NCBI GenBank assembly: GCA_013112575.1
Contig: JABFGG010000024.1
Coordinates: 1 to 58,438, forward strand
DNA: 58,438 bases
Direction: 5' to 3'
From: Chloroflexota bacterium
GTDB taxonomy: Bacteria > Chloroflexota > Anaerolineae > Anaerolineales > UBA11579
Shown here: positions 31,815 to 40,521 of the stretch, piece by piece
Layout: each line of letters begins with the position of its first letter
How positions within the stretch are numbered: the stretch's first letter is position 1
Position numbers and translations under genes: made by a program
Notes under the pieces: generated by a model
What the model was told of the DNA's origin: nothing
The model's input: only the letters and a program-made list of their open reading frames with translations
Databases searched by the model: none

Positions 31815-32789
31815 ATGACTGAACCGCTATTGCAAGTCGAAAACTTGACAATGCATTACACTACGCGCGCAGGCGAATTGTCTGCCGTGGACAATGTGTC
31901 CTTTTCCCTTAAGAAAGGGGAGGCGCTTGGGCTGGTGGGTGAGTCTGGATGTGGAAAAACGTCAGTGGCCCTTACCGTACTCAAGCTCTTGCCGGAGAAT
32001 GGATATATCAAAGAAGGCAAGATCATTGTCAATGGAAAAGATATCGTTCCATATACGGAACAAGAGATGCGCAAAGTGCGCTGGGGTGAGATCTCAATGG
32101 TCTTCCAGGCAGCGATGAATGCGCTCAATCCGGTATATCGAGTGGGGGATCAAATCATCGAAGCACTGGAAGAACACCAACCCCAAATGACCAATAAAGA
32201 GATGAAGCAGAAGGTTACAGAACTCTTTGAGTTGGTTGGTCTTGAGTCTGCTTTGATGGATAGGTTCCCACACGAATTCAGTGGTGGTATGCGCCAGCGA
32301 GCGGTGATTGCTATGGCGCTCTCCTGTGGTCCTGACATGATCATTGCCGATGAGCCTACTACTGCGCTTGATGTGATCGTGCAGGACAGTTTGCTCAAAG
32401 AGATGCGAGAGTTCCAGGATCAATTGGGTATGGCGATGATCTATATCTCCCACGATGTGGGAGTGATCGCAGAAGTTAGCGATCGCGTCGGTGTTATGTA
32501 TGCTGGCCGTCTTGCGGAAATGGGCACTGCGGAGGAGATCTTCCATGATCCCATCCACCCCTACACGATGGCTTTGATGTCTTCCTTCCCCAGCACTGTT
32601 GGGGAAAAGACTGATCTGGTATTGTTGCCAGGTGAACCACCTGATTTGCTCAATCCCCCGACTGGTTGCCGGTTCCACCCACGCTGCCCTTATGCAACTG
32701 ATGTTTGCAAGGAAGAACAACCTGAATTCAAAGAACACTCGCCAGGCCATTTAGCTGCTTGCTGGCATCCGCGAGGAGAACAGTCATGA
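31815..32789 (+). CDS. Peptide ABC transporter ATPase (DppD/OppD-like)
   Basis: 324-aa ATPase. Walker A is GESGCGKTSVAL, the signature loop is FSGGMRQRAVIAMAL, and Walker B is IIADEPTTALD. The C-terminal oligopeptide-type extension PPTGCRFHPRCPYATDVCKE has the four-Cys pattern that binds an iron-sulfur cluster in some homologues. The stop overlaps the start of the next ATPase gene (ATGA). Confidence 0.94.
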   Translation: MTEPLLQVENLTMHYTTRAGELSAVDNVSFSLKKGEALGLVGESGCGKTSVALTVLKLLPENGYIKEGKIIVNGKDIVPYTEQEMRKVRWGEISMVFQAAMNALNPVYRVGDQIIEALEEHQPQMTNKEMKQKVTELFELVGLESALMDRFPHEFSGGMRQRAVIAMALSCGPDMIIADEPTTALDVIVQDSLLKEMREFQDQLGMAMIYISHDVGVIAEVSDRVGVMYAGRLAEMGTAEEIFHDPIHPYTMALMSSFPSTVGEKTDLVLLPGEPPDLLNPPTGCRFHPRCPYATDVCKEEQPEFKEHSPGHLAACWHPRGEQS

Positions 32790-33811
32790 GCGAAAATGGA
32801 AAAAACACCGATACACTGATCGAAGTAAAAGACTTATCCAAACTTTATCCTGCTGACTCGGGTCTGTTCTCTGGTGGTGATACATTTATCCATGCCGTGA
32901 GCGGCCTGAATTTCTCCATCAAACGTGGTGAAAGTGTGGGTCTTGTGGGTGAGTCTGGTTGTGGCAAGACCACGACCGGAAAGCTGCTAACACGCTTGAT
33001 CGAACCCACCGAGGGCAGCATTCTGTTGAACACAGAGAGTGGTGACATGGATATCGCCACTATGACCAGCAAGGAAACCAAAGATTTCCGTCGTCGGGTG
33101 CAGATGATCTTCCAAGATCCCTACGAGTCGATGAATCCCCGTTTGACCATTTATGACACAGTAGCTGAGCCGCTGGATGTGCAGGGGATTGGCAACATCA
33201 GTGAACGACAGGCGCGTGTCTCAGAATTATTGCAAACAGTGGGGCTTACCCCAGCTTCGTCTTTTTTGTTCCGTTACCCACATGAGCTATCGGGTGGTCA
33301 ACGCCAGCGTGTAGCCATTGCGCGTGCTTTGGTCATTGAGCCTGACTTCATTGTGGCTGATGAGCCGACCTCAATGCTTGACGTTTCCGTGCGCACTGGC
33401 GTTATGAAGTTGATGCAAGACCTTGCCGAGCGCCTGGAAGTTACCACCCTCTATATTACGCATGACCTGGCAGTTGCGCGTTATATGTGCGACCGCATTG
33501 CTGTGATGTATTTAGGCAAGATCGTTGAGATCGGCGAGACGGAAGAAGTGTTGCAAAACCCGCGCCATCCATATACCAAGGCCTTGTTGTCGGCTGTGCC
33601 AATTCCTGATCCTACTTACAAGCGGGAAGCGGTTGATATCAAAGGTGGCGTTAGTAAGCCGATCAACCCTCCGGCGCGCTGCCGTTTCTACCCGCGTTGC
33701 CCTTGGGCTGATGATTATTGTGAATCGCATGACCATCCACCATTAGAAGATAAGAGTGGCGATATTCACTTTACATCTTGCTACCACTGGGAAGATAACC
33801 TGGAAAAATAA
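32786..33811 (+). CDS. Peptide ABC transporter ATPase (DppF/OppF-like)
   Basis: 341-aa partner ATPase with Walker A GESGCGKTTTGKLLTRL, signature LSGGQRQRVAIARAL, Walker B IVADEPTSMLD, and the Cys-rich tail PPARCRFYPRCPWADDYCES. The ATG at 32786 overlaps the upstream stop and has GAGGAG 7 bases before it; a longer frame from 32759 is embedded in the upstream gene. The operon closes at the terminator 37 bases downstream. Confidence 0.94.
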   Translation: MSENGKNTDTLIEVKDLSKLYPADSGLFSGGDTFIHAVSGLNFSIKRGESVGLVGESGCGKTTTGKLLTRLIEPTEGSILLNTESGDMDIATMTSKETKDFRRRVQMIFQDPYESMNPRLTIYDTVAEPLDVQGIGNISERQARVSELLQTVGLTPASSFLFRYPHELSGGQRQRVAIARALVIEPDFIVADEPTSMLDVSVRTGVMKLMQDLAERLEVTTLYITHDLAVARYMCDRIAVMYLGKIVEIGETEEVLQNPRHPYTKALLSAVPIPDPTYKREAVDIKGGVSKPINPPARCRFYPRCPWADDYCESHDHPPLEDKSGDIHFTSCYHWEDNLEK

Positions 33812-33847
33812 CCCAACGGCAAAACGCTGCGATTTATTTAGACAATG

Positions 33848-33877
33848 AAAGACGCCAAATTACACTGGCGTCTTTTT
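33848..33877 (+). terminator. Terminator of the transporter operon
   Basis: AAAGACGCCA pairs with TGGCGTCTTT (33848-33857/33866-33875), followed by T. Confidence 0.88.
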
Positions 33878-33911
33878 ATTTTGTCACAATGGTGAATATC
33901 TTCCCTGAAGT

Positions 33912-33920
33912 TGGTATACT
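33912..33920 (+). promoter_or_regulatory. Extended -10 element of second binding-protein gene
   Basis: TG-G-TATACT is 50 bases before the ATG at 33970. It has no recognisable -35, as expected for an extended -10 promoter. Confidence 0.5.
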
Positions 33921-33969
33921 TTGGCGTTGCTTTCCAAATCTAAATTGTGACCACTCTATTGTTATCAAA

Positions 33970-35910
33970 ATGCGTCCTTTTCATCATCCCTTAAAATCCT
34001 TTGCGATAATTTGTCTATTGGCCCTGGCTGCGTGTGCTGGGCCAGACCAGCCGGTTGATCAGCCAGATACTGCCACGCTTCCGCCCGAAGCTGCTCCAAC
34101 CGCCACACAGCCTACAAGTGAGCCGCTTACCATTTGCCTGGGGCAGGAACCCAACACATTGTTCCCCTATGGTCGCCTCAACGATGCTGCTCGCATGGTC
34201 TTGCAGGCGGTATATGATGGCCCGATTGATGAACTTGATTACCAATATATGCCTGCTGTTTTGGAAGAATTACCTGCCTTTGAAAATGGGGGCGTGCGGG
34301 TTGAACCGGTAGTTGTGCAGGCAGGAGACCGCGTGGTGAGTGAAGACGGCAGCCCCATTGCCCTTGGCAGTAGTGCTGTTATTCGGCCCAGTGGCTGTGC
34401 AGGGGGAGATTGTGTGCTGGTTTATGAAAACGGCGAAGTTGTTATGGACCAATTAGTTGTGACCTTCCGATTGAAGGCAGGCCTGACATGGTCCGACGGC
34501 ACACCATTGACGGCAGGTGATTCGGTCTACGCACATCGTATCAATGCCAATCCAATTAATGCTGCATCACAATTTCACATCCAGCGGACAGTTTCTTATC
34601 AGGCCCTGGACGAGCTAACCATTGTTTGGACGGGTTTGCCTGGTTTTGTCAGCGCTGATTATTTAGAAAACTTCTGGTTGCCAGTTCCCGAACATGCCTG
34701 GAGTGAATTGGATCCATTTGGGCTGGGTGAAACCTCGCTTTCGGCCCTAACACCCATGGGTTGGGGCGCGTACGTAATTGAAAACTGGGAAGCGGGGCAG
34801 GAGATCAGCCTGCGTAGTAATCCCAACTATTTCCGTGCATCGGAAGGACTGCCGCTCCACGACGAGTTGATCTTTCGTTTTGTTGGGCAAGATGGCCCTG
34901 AGAACTTGGCACGTTTGCAATCTGGCGAATGTGACCTGCTTGGCCCCGACACCGGATTGGAAAGTATTGCGGATGAGCTGATCGGCCTGGGGGAGGCAGG
35001 CGAAATCCAGACGGCTTTTGCCCAGAGTGACCAATGGTGGCATCTCGATTTTGGTATCCAGCATATCGATTACACGGATGGATACAACCAGGGCCTGGGT
35101 GACCGCCCGAATTATTTCGAAGATGTACGGGTACGCCAGGCTTTTGCCCAATGCATCAACCGCCAGGCGCTGCTTGAGCAGTTCGCCTGGGGACAAGGCT
35201 CTGTGATGGACAGCTATTTGCCCCCAAACCATCCCCTTAGCACCGACCAGACCCCGTCGTATACCTATGATTCCCAGGCTGCAGGCATTGTGCTGGAGAC
35301 AGTGGGCTGGATCATTGGTGAAGATGGTGTACGTGTATCTCAGGGTGTGGCAGGTGTTCTGGATGGCACACGTTTTGAGATAGGCTATCTGGCGGCTGAT
35401 ACAGTCCAGGATCAAACAATGGTGAATATGATTGCTGCTGATCTACAAGCTTGTGGCATCCAGGTAACTGTAGAGACACAACCGGCTGAGACATTATTTG
35501 CCAATGGGCCAACCGGGCCTATATTCGGTCGTCAATTCGATCTGGCCCAATTCGCCTGGCCGCTACAAAGCCAACCTGCCTGCTATCTTTACTTGAGTGA
35601 AGCTATTCCTGGCGACGACCTGGATGAACATAGTTTTGGCTGGGGTGGCTGGAACGCCACTGGCTGGCAGAACCTTGAATTTGACCTGGCTTGCAAGACG
35701 GCACGCAATTCGCTACCCGGAGATGTCAGCTATGTCGATGACCATCAGAATGCACAAAGCATCTTTGCCGAGAATTTACCTGTGATACCTTTATTTGCAG
35801 ATGTGGCTATTGTCGCAGGGCGCGCAGACCTTTGCGGCCTGGATTTTGATGATACAGCAGGTGCGATCTGGAATGTGGAAAGCCTGGGCTTTGGGGAATA
35901 CTGCCCTTAG
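33970..35910 (+). CDS. Second peptide-type substrate-binding lipoprotein
   Basis: A 646-aa family-5 solute-binding protein. Lipobox LAAC (Cys22), a short Thr/Pro stalk, then the fold with LKAGLTWSDGTPLTAGDSVY, FEDVRVRQAFAQCINRQALL and YLSEAIPGDDLDEH. It has its own terminator upstream and probably its own promoter, so it is not part of the transporter mRNA, but may supply a different ligand to the same permease. The longer frame from 33889 would add a non-signal-like N-terminus, so I use the ATG at 33970. Confidence 0.88.
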   Translation: MRPFHHPLKSFAIICLLALAACAGPDQPVDQPDTATLPPEAAPTATQPTSEPLTICLGQEPNTLFPYGRLNDAARMVLQAVYDGPIDELDYQYMPAVLEELPAFENGGVRVEPVVVQAGDRVVSEDGSPIALGSSAVIRPSGCAGGDCVLVYENGEVVMDQLVVTFRLKAGLTWSDGTPLTAGDSVYAHRINANPINAASQFHIQRTVSYQALDELTIVWTGLPGFVSADYLENFWLPVPEHAWSELDPFGLGETSLSALTPMGWGAYVIENWEAGQEISLRSNPNYFRASEGLPLHDELIFRFVGQDGPENLARLQSGECDLLGPDTGLESIADELIGLGEAGEIQTAFAQSDQWWHLDFGIQHIDYTDGYNQGLGDRPNYFEDVRVRQAFAQCINRQALLEQFAWGQGSVMDSYLPPNHPLSTDQTPSYTYDSQAAGIVLETVGWIIGEDGVRVSQGVAGVLDGTRFEIGYLAADTVQDQTMVNMIAADLQACGIQVTVETQPAETLFANGPTGPIFGRQFDLAQFAWPLQSQPACYLYLSEAIPGDDLDEHSFGWGGWNATGWQNLEFDLACKTARNSLPGDVSYVDDHQNAQSIFAENLPVIPLFADVAIVAGRADLCGLDFDDTAGAIWNVESLGFGEYCP

Positions 35911-35935
35911 CAGCAAAAGAATTTCAGCGTTACGT

Positions 35936-36682
35936 TTATTGATTGAGTTCTTTTATCAATCCAGGTAGTTCTATCAGGGTATCAATGCTATGGTCTGGTT
36001 TGATGGTATCGGCATGCGCGCGGTTAGCGGGTGTATCGGCCCGGCGAGTGATCCAGATACCTGGCATACCCATGTGGTGTGCCCCCAAGATATCTGCTCC
36101 CAGTGTGTCACCAACCATTACAGCCTGTTCGGGGGCTGCTTTCCAATGAGCCAGAGCATGTTCGAAGATACGGGGATTGGGCTTGCGCATGCCATATGCC
36201 GCTGAACTGACGATAAAATCGAAGTAAGGGCGAATCTCCGCCTTATCCACCAGCCTATGTACGTCGGCATCATCCCCGGCATTTGAGATAATGCCAAGGT
36301 GATGTCCGTCATCCTTTAGCTGATGGAGGGTTGGGTGTGTATCTGCTTCAATTTTCCAATGGGATTGCGATACGGCGTACATCTTTTCCAAAGCGGGCAG
36401 GATGATGCTATCTTCTACCTCTGGATAACCCAGTTCGGCCAATAACTGGCGTAAGATGTAGGCCGTGGTATGTTCGATGAATTCGGCTTCGCGTTGTACA
36501 TAGTAGGCATTCAAGCGTACACGAAACTCAGACACAAAATGATCCTGGGGGATTTCTAGCCCGGAGGCTTGCAGCGCCTGGCACAATTGCTCGTCGGATC
36601 TGGCAAATACTTCCGGCCATTGGCCGTCAAAGTAGAGCAGCGTATTACCAAGATCAAAGAGGACGATATTTATGGGTGTCAT
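35936..36682 (-). CDS. HAD-superfamily hydrolase
   Basis: A 248-aa haloacid dehalogenase-type phosphatase. Motif I is VLFDLGNTLL (nucleophile Asp, with Gly instead of the second Asp), motif II LGIISNAGD, motif III MRKPNPRIFEHAL and motif IV MVGDTLGADILGAHHMG. Because the general acid/base Asp of motif I is Gly, phosphatase chemistry may differ or be slow. It lies 7 bases downstream of the dehydrogenase gene, so both are in one unit. Confidence 0.88.
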   Translation of the reverse strand: MTPINIVLFDLGNTLLYFDGQWPEVFARSDEQLCQALQASGLEIPQDHFVSEFRVRLNAYYVQREAEFIEHTTAYILRQLLAELGYPEVEDSIILPALEKMYAVSQSHWKIEADTHPTLHQLKDDGHHLGIISNAGDDADVHRLVDKAEIRPYFDFIVSSAAYGMRKPNPRIFEHALAHWKAAPEQAVMVGDTLGADILGAHHMGMPGIWITRRADTPANRAHADTIKPDHSIDTLIELPGLIKELNQ

Positions 36683-36689
36683 GCTATTT

Positions 36690-37709
36690 TCAATAGCCTT
36701 TGCTGTGCTCTACCTGATTGAGCAAGGGCTCTTCGTTGAGATAGCGATGCAGATTTTCTTTGACAAGGTCCAGAGCACGGTCGGTGTAGTGCTTGCTAAT
36801 ACCTGCCACGTGTGGGCTAACGATCACGTTGGGCAATTCCCATAACAGGCTGTCAGCCGGCAAGGGCTCTTGCGGGAACACATCCAGGGCAGCACCAGCA
36901 ATTTGGTTGCTTTGCAGGATTTCGATCAGAGCTTGATGGTCAATCACACCCCCACGTGATACATCAATGATATAGGCCTCTGGCTTGAGTGCAGCTAATT
37001 GTTCGGCGCCTATCATCCCGCGCGTTTTATCTGTGAGCGGCACAGTGACGACCACAAAATCGCATTCTTTGAACATGGAACGCAGGGCCTCCCCTGGATA
37101 AATGCGCCGGGGGAGTTCCCCGTCAGGGTCGCCGGTTCCTTCCGGGGTATAGCCGGCTTCGGCCGTTTGCATGGCGTTGGCTTTGCTTGCCAACACTTCC
37201 ACATTAAACCCACCCAACAAGCGAGCCAACTCGCGTCCCAGGCTGCCGTAGCCTACGATTCCTACAGTGCTGTCTCGCAACTCCGCAGGTGAAAAAAGCC
37301 GTGTCCGATTGGTGGGCCAGTCGCTGCGGCTTTGGTGTCCGAACATCGTGGGAATCTTGTGGCCCAGAGCAAGCATCAACGCCAGGGCATGTTCGGCTAC
37401 CTGGGGGGCATTGGCACCACTCATTGAGGTGACGATCAGATCTTCATTCTCAAAGAGGGGGTGCTCAAGCTGTTTATCCACTCCAGCTGACTGAAGTTGT
37501 ACCCAGCGCAAATTTGGGGTTTGTTCTTTAGAGGGTAAAACATTCCAGGTGTAGAGGATTTCGGTTTCCCGCCAGACCTCAGGCAGGATCTCTTCCGCCT
37601 GAAGCGCGGGCTGCAATACAATCTCAAATTGGGGTGCGGCTTCCTGTAAATTTTGCAGTTGTTCTGCACTTAATTCGATTGTGACGAGGAGCTGGCGTTT
37701 CTCGCTCAT
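36690..37709 (-). CDS. D-2-hydroxyacid dehydrogenase (NAD-dependent)
   Basis: A 339-aa member of the 2-hydroxyacid dehydrogenase family (GhrA/GhrB-like). The NAD-binding motif is TVGIVGYGSLGRELARLLGG. The catalytic residues fit the family: Arg in IDVSRGGVID, Glu in FPQEPLPADS and His in VSPHVAGIS. An insertion after the first NAD strand (AEAGYTPEGTGDPDG) is unusual. There is no classical ribosome site; DnaA-type boxes lie directly before the ATG. It may act on hydroxypyruvate or similar substrates. Confidence 0.9.
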   Translation of the reverse strand: MSEKRQLLVTIELSAEQLQNLQEAAPQFEIVLQPALQAEEILPEVWRETEILYTWNVLPSKEQTPNLRWVQLQSAGVDKQLEHPLFENEDLIVTSMSGANAPQVAEHALALMLALGHKIPTMFGHQSRSDWPTNRTRLFSPAELRDSTVGIVGYGSLGRELARLLGGFNVEVLASKANAMQTAEAGYTPEGTGDPDGELPRRIYPGEALRSMFKECDFVVVTVPLTDKTRGMIGAEQLAALKPEAYIIDVSRGGVIDHQALIEILQSNQIAGAALDVFPQEPLPADSLLWELPNVIVSPHVAGISKHYTDRALDLVKENLHRYLNEEPLLNQVEHSKGY

Positions 37710-37710
37710 A

Positions 37711-37763
37711 TGTGGATAAACCTGTGGATAGCGTTGAATAAGCTGTGATTATCCTGCGGATAA
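37711..37763. promoter_or_regulatory. Cluster of DnaA-type boxes
   Basis: TGTGGATAA (37711-37719) is the exact complement of TTATCCACA. TGTGGATAG (37723-37731) and TGCGGATAA (37755-37763) each differ by one base. All point the same way, the first two 12 bp apart. They lie between the dehydrogenase start and the terminator of the NBR1 lipoprotein. No dnaA or dnaN is nearby. Confidence 0.55.
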
Positions 37764-37820
37764 GTTGGTGATGTCATTGTACAACAAGGCCAGTTACCAT
37801 GCTCAGAGTTATCAAAAAGA

Positions 37821-37850
37821 AAAGCCCCGATGTGATTGGCTCGGGGCTTT
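37821..37850. terminator. Terminator of the NBR1-like lipoprotein gene
   Basis: AAAGCCCCGA (37821-37830) and TCGGGGCTTT (37841-37850) form a 10-bp stem with T runs on both strands. Confidence 0.88.
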
Positions 37851-37876
37851 TTATAATTTGAGTGAGAGTTGATTGT

Positions 37877-38656
37877 CTAGCCTTCAACCACGTAGGTATC
37901 GATATCGATCCAGAACCAGGCTTTGCCTTCTGGCCCAAGGCCAAACAGCACGCCATCATCTGTACGTATCATGTAGAACAAGCGGTAATTACCCGCATCT
38001 TTTGAAGGGGCAATAAAGGTGACTTCGATGTTGGCGTATTGATTCGGGGGTATTTCAAGGTCGGTGAATTTGATGTTGGAATCGGTGCCCATCAAGACGT
38101 TTTCTTCGGATTTCTCTCCGTTGAACTCGCTGCGCATCCATACTAGCCGGAAGGTCGGGCGCCAGGTGCAGGTCCCTACGTTCTTGAGACGCCACTCTTT
38201 GGTGAAGACTTTGCCCTGTGGGTAATCAAAACCATCACTGGGGAATTCATACTCGAGATTGGCCCGGTAACAGCCTTTGTCGGAGGTCTGTTGTTGAGCT
38301 GTTGGGCTTGGCAAGAGCGGTTGTGTGGCCGTGGGAGGACCACTGCCATCGCCACTGGTTTCACCACCATCTTCTGTAACGGTAATGTTAAGGGCGTTCG
38401 TAGGAATGACCGTATCCGTCGGAACGGTCAGGGTTGGTGTTTCGCTCGGTGGGGGGATCGGGGTATCTGTAACCGGGGGGGCAGCTTCAGCCGTTTGGGT
38501 CAGGCCGCTACTGGCGATCTCTGCTGCCTGAGTGAGGACGCGGTCTGCGTCAGAGACATCGCCTTCGGGATCACTGCCGCTACAGGCAGTGATCAGCAGG
38601 ACAAAAACCAGAGCTGTAAAAGCATATTTGCCGGCAGTTTTAATTCGTGTAGACAT
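37877..38656 (-). CDS. Lipoprotein with NBR1-like Ig domain
   Basis: A 259-aa predicted lipoprotein: lipobox LITAC with Cys25, a Thr/Pro/Glu stalk (about 27-125), then a ~115-residue beta-sandwich. The latter matches the Ig-like NBR1 (next-to-BRCA1) pattern FTKEWRLKNVGTCTWRPTF and ends FYMIRTDDGVLFG. In eukaryotes this fold is found in autophagy receptors; in bacteria it occurs in surface proteins. The start at 38656 has AAGGAG 4 bases upstream; a longer frame lacks one. Probably an adhesin or ligand-binding protein. Confidence 0.82.
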   Translation of the reverse strand: MSTRIKTAGKYAFTALVFVLLITACSGSDPEGDVSDADRVLTQAAEIASSGLTQTAEAAPPVTDTPIPPPSETPTLTVPTDTVIPTNALNITVTEDGGETSGDGSGPPTATQPLLPSPTAQQQTSDKGCYRANLEYEFPSDGFDYPQGKVFTKEWRLKNVGTCTWRPTFRLVWMRSEFNGEKSEENVLMGTDSNIKFTDLEIPPNQYANIEVTFIAPSKDAGNYRLFYMIRTDDGVLFGLGPEGKAWFWIDIDTYVVEG

Positions 38657-38799
38657 AGTACTCCTTCGCAATGGGGGAACCAATAATCTCATTTGCGAGG
38701 GCCAATTATATCCGCTTCTATTTGAATGCCTAGTGGGATTTTAATCCTACAATAATGATTTCAGGGTGGCAAAACAAGTCGAGTTTTGCTTTTCCTAAA

Positions 38800-40338
38800 C
38801 TACTCTTCGTCTGGATTCTTCAATCCCTCTACTTCGGGTGGAGCGAAATATGGGGCCGGGCGTAAGTGGGTGGCTTCCTGAACATCAGTGCCGCTGCTTA
38901 CATGCACTTGATAATCGAGAACTTCGCAATTGTAATCAAAACTTACTTCATTGTAGTTGATCACAATCAGGTAGAGATGGTCGTATGCATCGGCATCCAC
39001 ATTCACGCTGCCGTCTGTCAAACGATGGATGGCACGTTTTTCATCAACGACACCAACAATAATGCCTTCCAGTTCGTCGGACATCAGTGTGATGGCGAGG
39101 GGGCCATTGCCGATGATCTCTACATAGTCGGCTCCCAATTTATCCACACCATCCACGGGTGTAAACGTGCTTCCTTTGAGGGTCTCCCCTTCCAGGCGCA
39201 CGGTGGGATAGATGTCCCCATTTTCAAAGTCACGGATCAGTAAAGCAATAAAGTAATCTTCCAGTACTTCCTGGGGTACCAGGTTGCGCTCTTCTAAGGT
39301 TTCTTCAATGATGCGGTACCCATCCACGTCTGCTGCTTTCACCCACAGGTCTTGCACGATGCTGTGACCGTAGTTTTCAGAAAGATAACGGATATAGACC
39401 CACATGGCATACCAGTGGCCGCGGTCTTCGACGCGTTCTGTACCACCTTGCGCTGCCTGGCAGGTGTCGGGTGATTTAAATACTTTATCTGACCAGTAGT
39501 CAACGTCGTCAATCCCGTCAAACACCTCGTCTTCCATCCAGGTGGCTGTAGACTCCCATAACCAATTGAGGGTTTCTAAGCCATCGTAGCCATATTGGAT
39601 GGCGTGCAGGAATTCGTGGGCGGCTGTGACACGCATCAAATCCAGGGAGCTGATACGGTCATCCTCTTCCAATTCAGCATAGTCGTTGTCAAGAGTGATG
39701 GAGGAGTAGGCCGAGCGAATTTCTTCAAAATCAGGTGAATTGGGATTATCCCCGATAACGGCGTCGTTATTGGCCCCTTCAGTAAGGCCGGCAATACCCC
39801 TGCCTAGAATTTCTTCTAAGTAGATGTCGTAGCGGTCATCGCCGCCCAGTTCATCGTCTTCGGGGGGCGCAGGCCAGCCAAAGTAATTGACCTCGATCTC
39901 CCAAACATATTCCATGGTCTTGGCTACTTCTTCCACGTAATCCGGGATATCGTTATTGTTGGCATCTTCATCCGGGACTTTATCGATACCTGTCAGCGTG
40001 TAATGAATAAGGAAGTGCTCAGTGCCTACGGTTTGGGGATTGCCTGTTAAACGGGGGCGGCCACGGTGGCGTGGGCTGTCACCTTCAATCGTTATCTCAA
40101 CGTCAGGAATAGTCGTGAACGCTATTCGTGGTAGGTCATTGGGGTGGCGGAAACCTTTTTCTGCCAGTTCTTCCTGGTTGCGTACTTCCGTGGGACGGTT
40201 GTGCTGGGGAGGCTCTTCAGGCTTGAATGCGAAGGCAGTGGTTCCAAATACAACTGTATTTTGAGAGGTGCAAGCCTGCAATAGCACTATGGAGGAGAGC
40301 ACCACAATGACGAAGATTTTGGTTTTGTTTGTTTGCAT
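38800..40338 (-). CDS. Lipoprotein putative metalloprotease (MXAN_6640-like gluzincin)
   Basis: A 512-aa protein with lipobox LLQAC (Cys23), so lipid-anchored. The HExxH motif is HEFLHAIQY (His241, Glu242, His245) and a downstream Glu262 in WLWESTATWMED fits the third zinc ligand of gluzincins. An Asp-rich stretch precedes (DANNNDIPDYVEEV), typical of calcium-binding segments. I associate this pattern with MXAN_6640-type putative metalloproteases. The C-terminal ~130 residues form a beta-rich domain. A palindromic site lies just upstream of the start. Confidence 0.8.
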   Translation of the reverse strand: MQTNKTKIFVIVVLSSIVLLQACTSQNTVVFGTTAFAFKPEEPPQHNRPTEVRNQEELAEKGFRHPNDLPRIAFTTIPDVEITIEGDSPRHRGRPRLTGNPQTVGTEHFLIHYTLTGIDKVPDEDANNNDIPDYVEEVAKTMEYVWEIEVNYFGWPAPPEDDELGGDDRYDIYLEEILGRGIAGLTEGANNDAVIGDNPNSPDFEEIRSAYSSITLDNDYAELEEDDRISSLDLMRVTAAHEFLHAIQYGYDGLETLNWLWESTATWMEDEVFDGIDDVDYWSDKVFKSPDTCQAAQGGTERVEDRGHWYAMWVYIRYLSENYGHSIVQDLWVKAADVDGYRIIEETLEERNLVPQEVLEDYFIALLIRDFENGDIYPTVRLEGETLKGSTFTPVDGVDKLGADYVEIIGNGPLAITLMSDELEGIIVGVVDEKRAIHRLTDGSVNVDADAYDHLYLIVINYNEVSFDYNCEVLDYQVHVSSGTDVQEATHLRPAPYFAPPEVEGLKNPDEE

Positions 40339-40349
40339 ATATGGTATTT

Positions 40350-40367
40350 TTGCAATATATATTGCAA
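40350..40367. promoter_or_regulatory. 18-bp palindrome upstream of the metalloprotease
   Basis: TTGCAATAT-ATATTGCAA is a perfect palindrome 11 bases before the ATG at 40338. Its position would allow a dimeric regulator to block transcription or the ribosome site. Confidence 0.55.
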
Positions 40368-40521
40368 TTTAGCTGATTGCCTCCCCTGCTGGTGGCTGGC
40401 CGGGAATGCGAATAAGTATGCACACGAGGCACTAATAGTGAGGTTAGTTTACCAGTCTTTGAGGCTTCCAACATTTGCGGCTTTGTTAGCTCAGGGACTG
40501 TTAATTATCCGAATCTTCTTT

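Noticed and set aside
37711..37763. DnaA boxes as a chromosomal origin
   Set aside because: Only three boxes, no AT-rich unwinding region beside them and no dnaA, dnaN or gidA gene nearby; kept only as a DnaA-site cluster.
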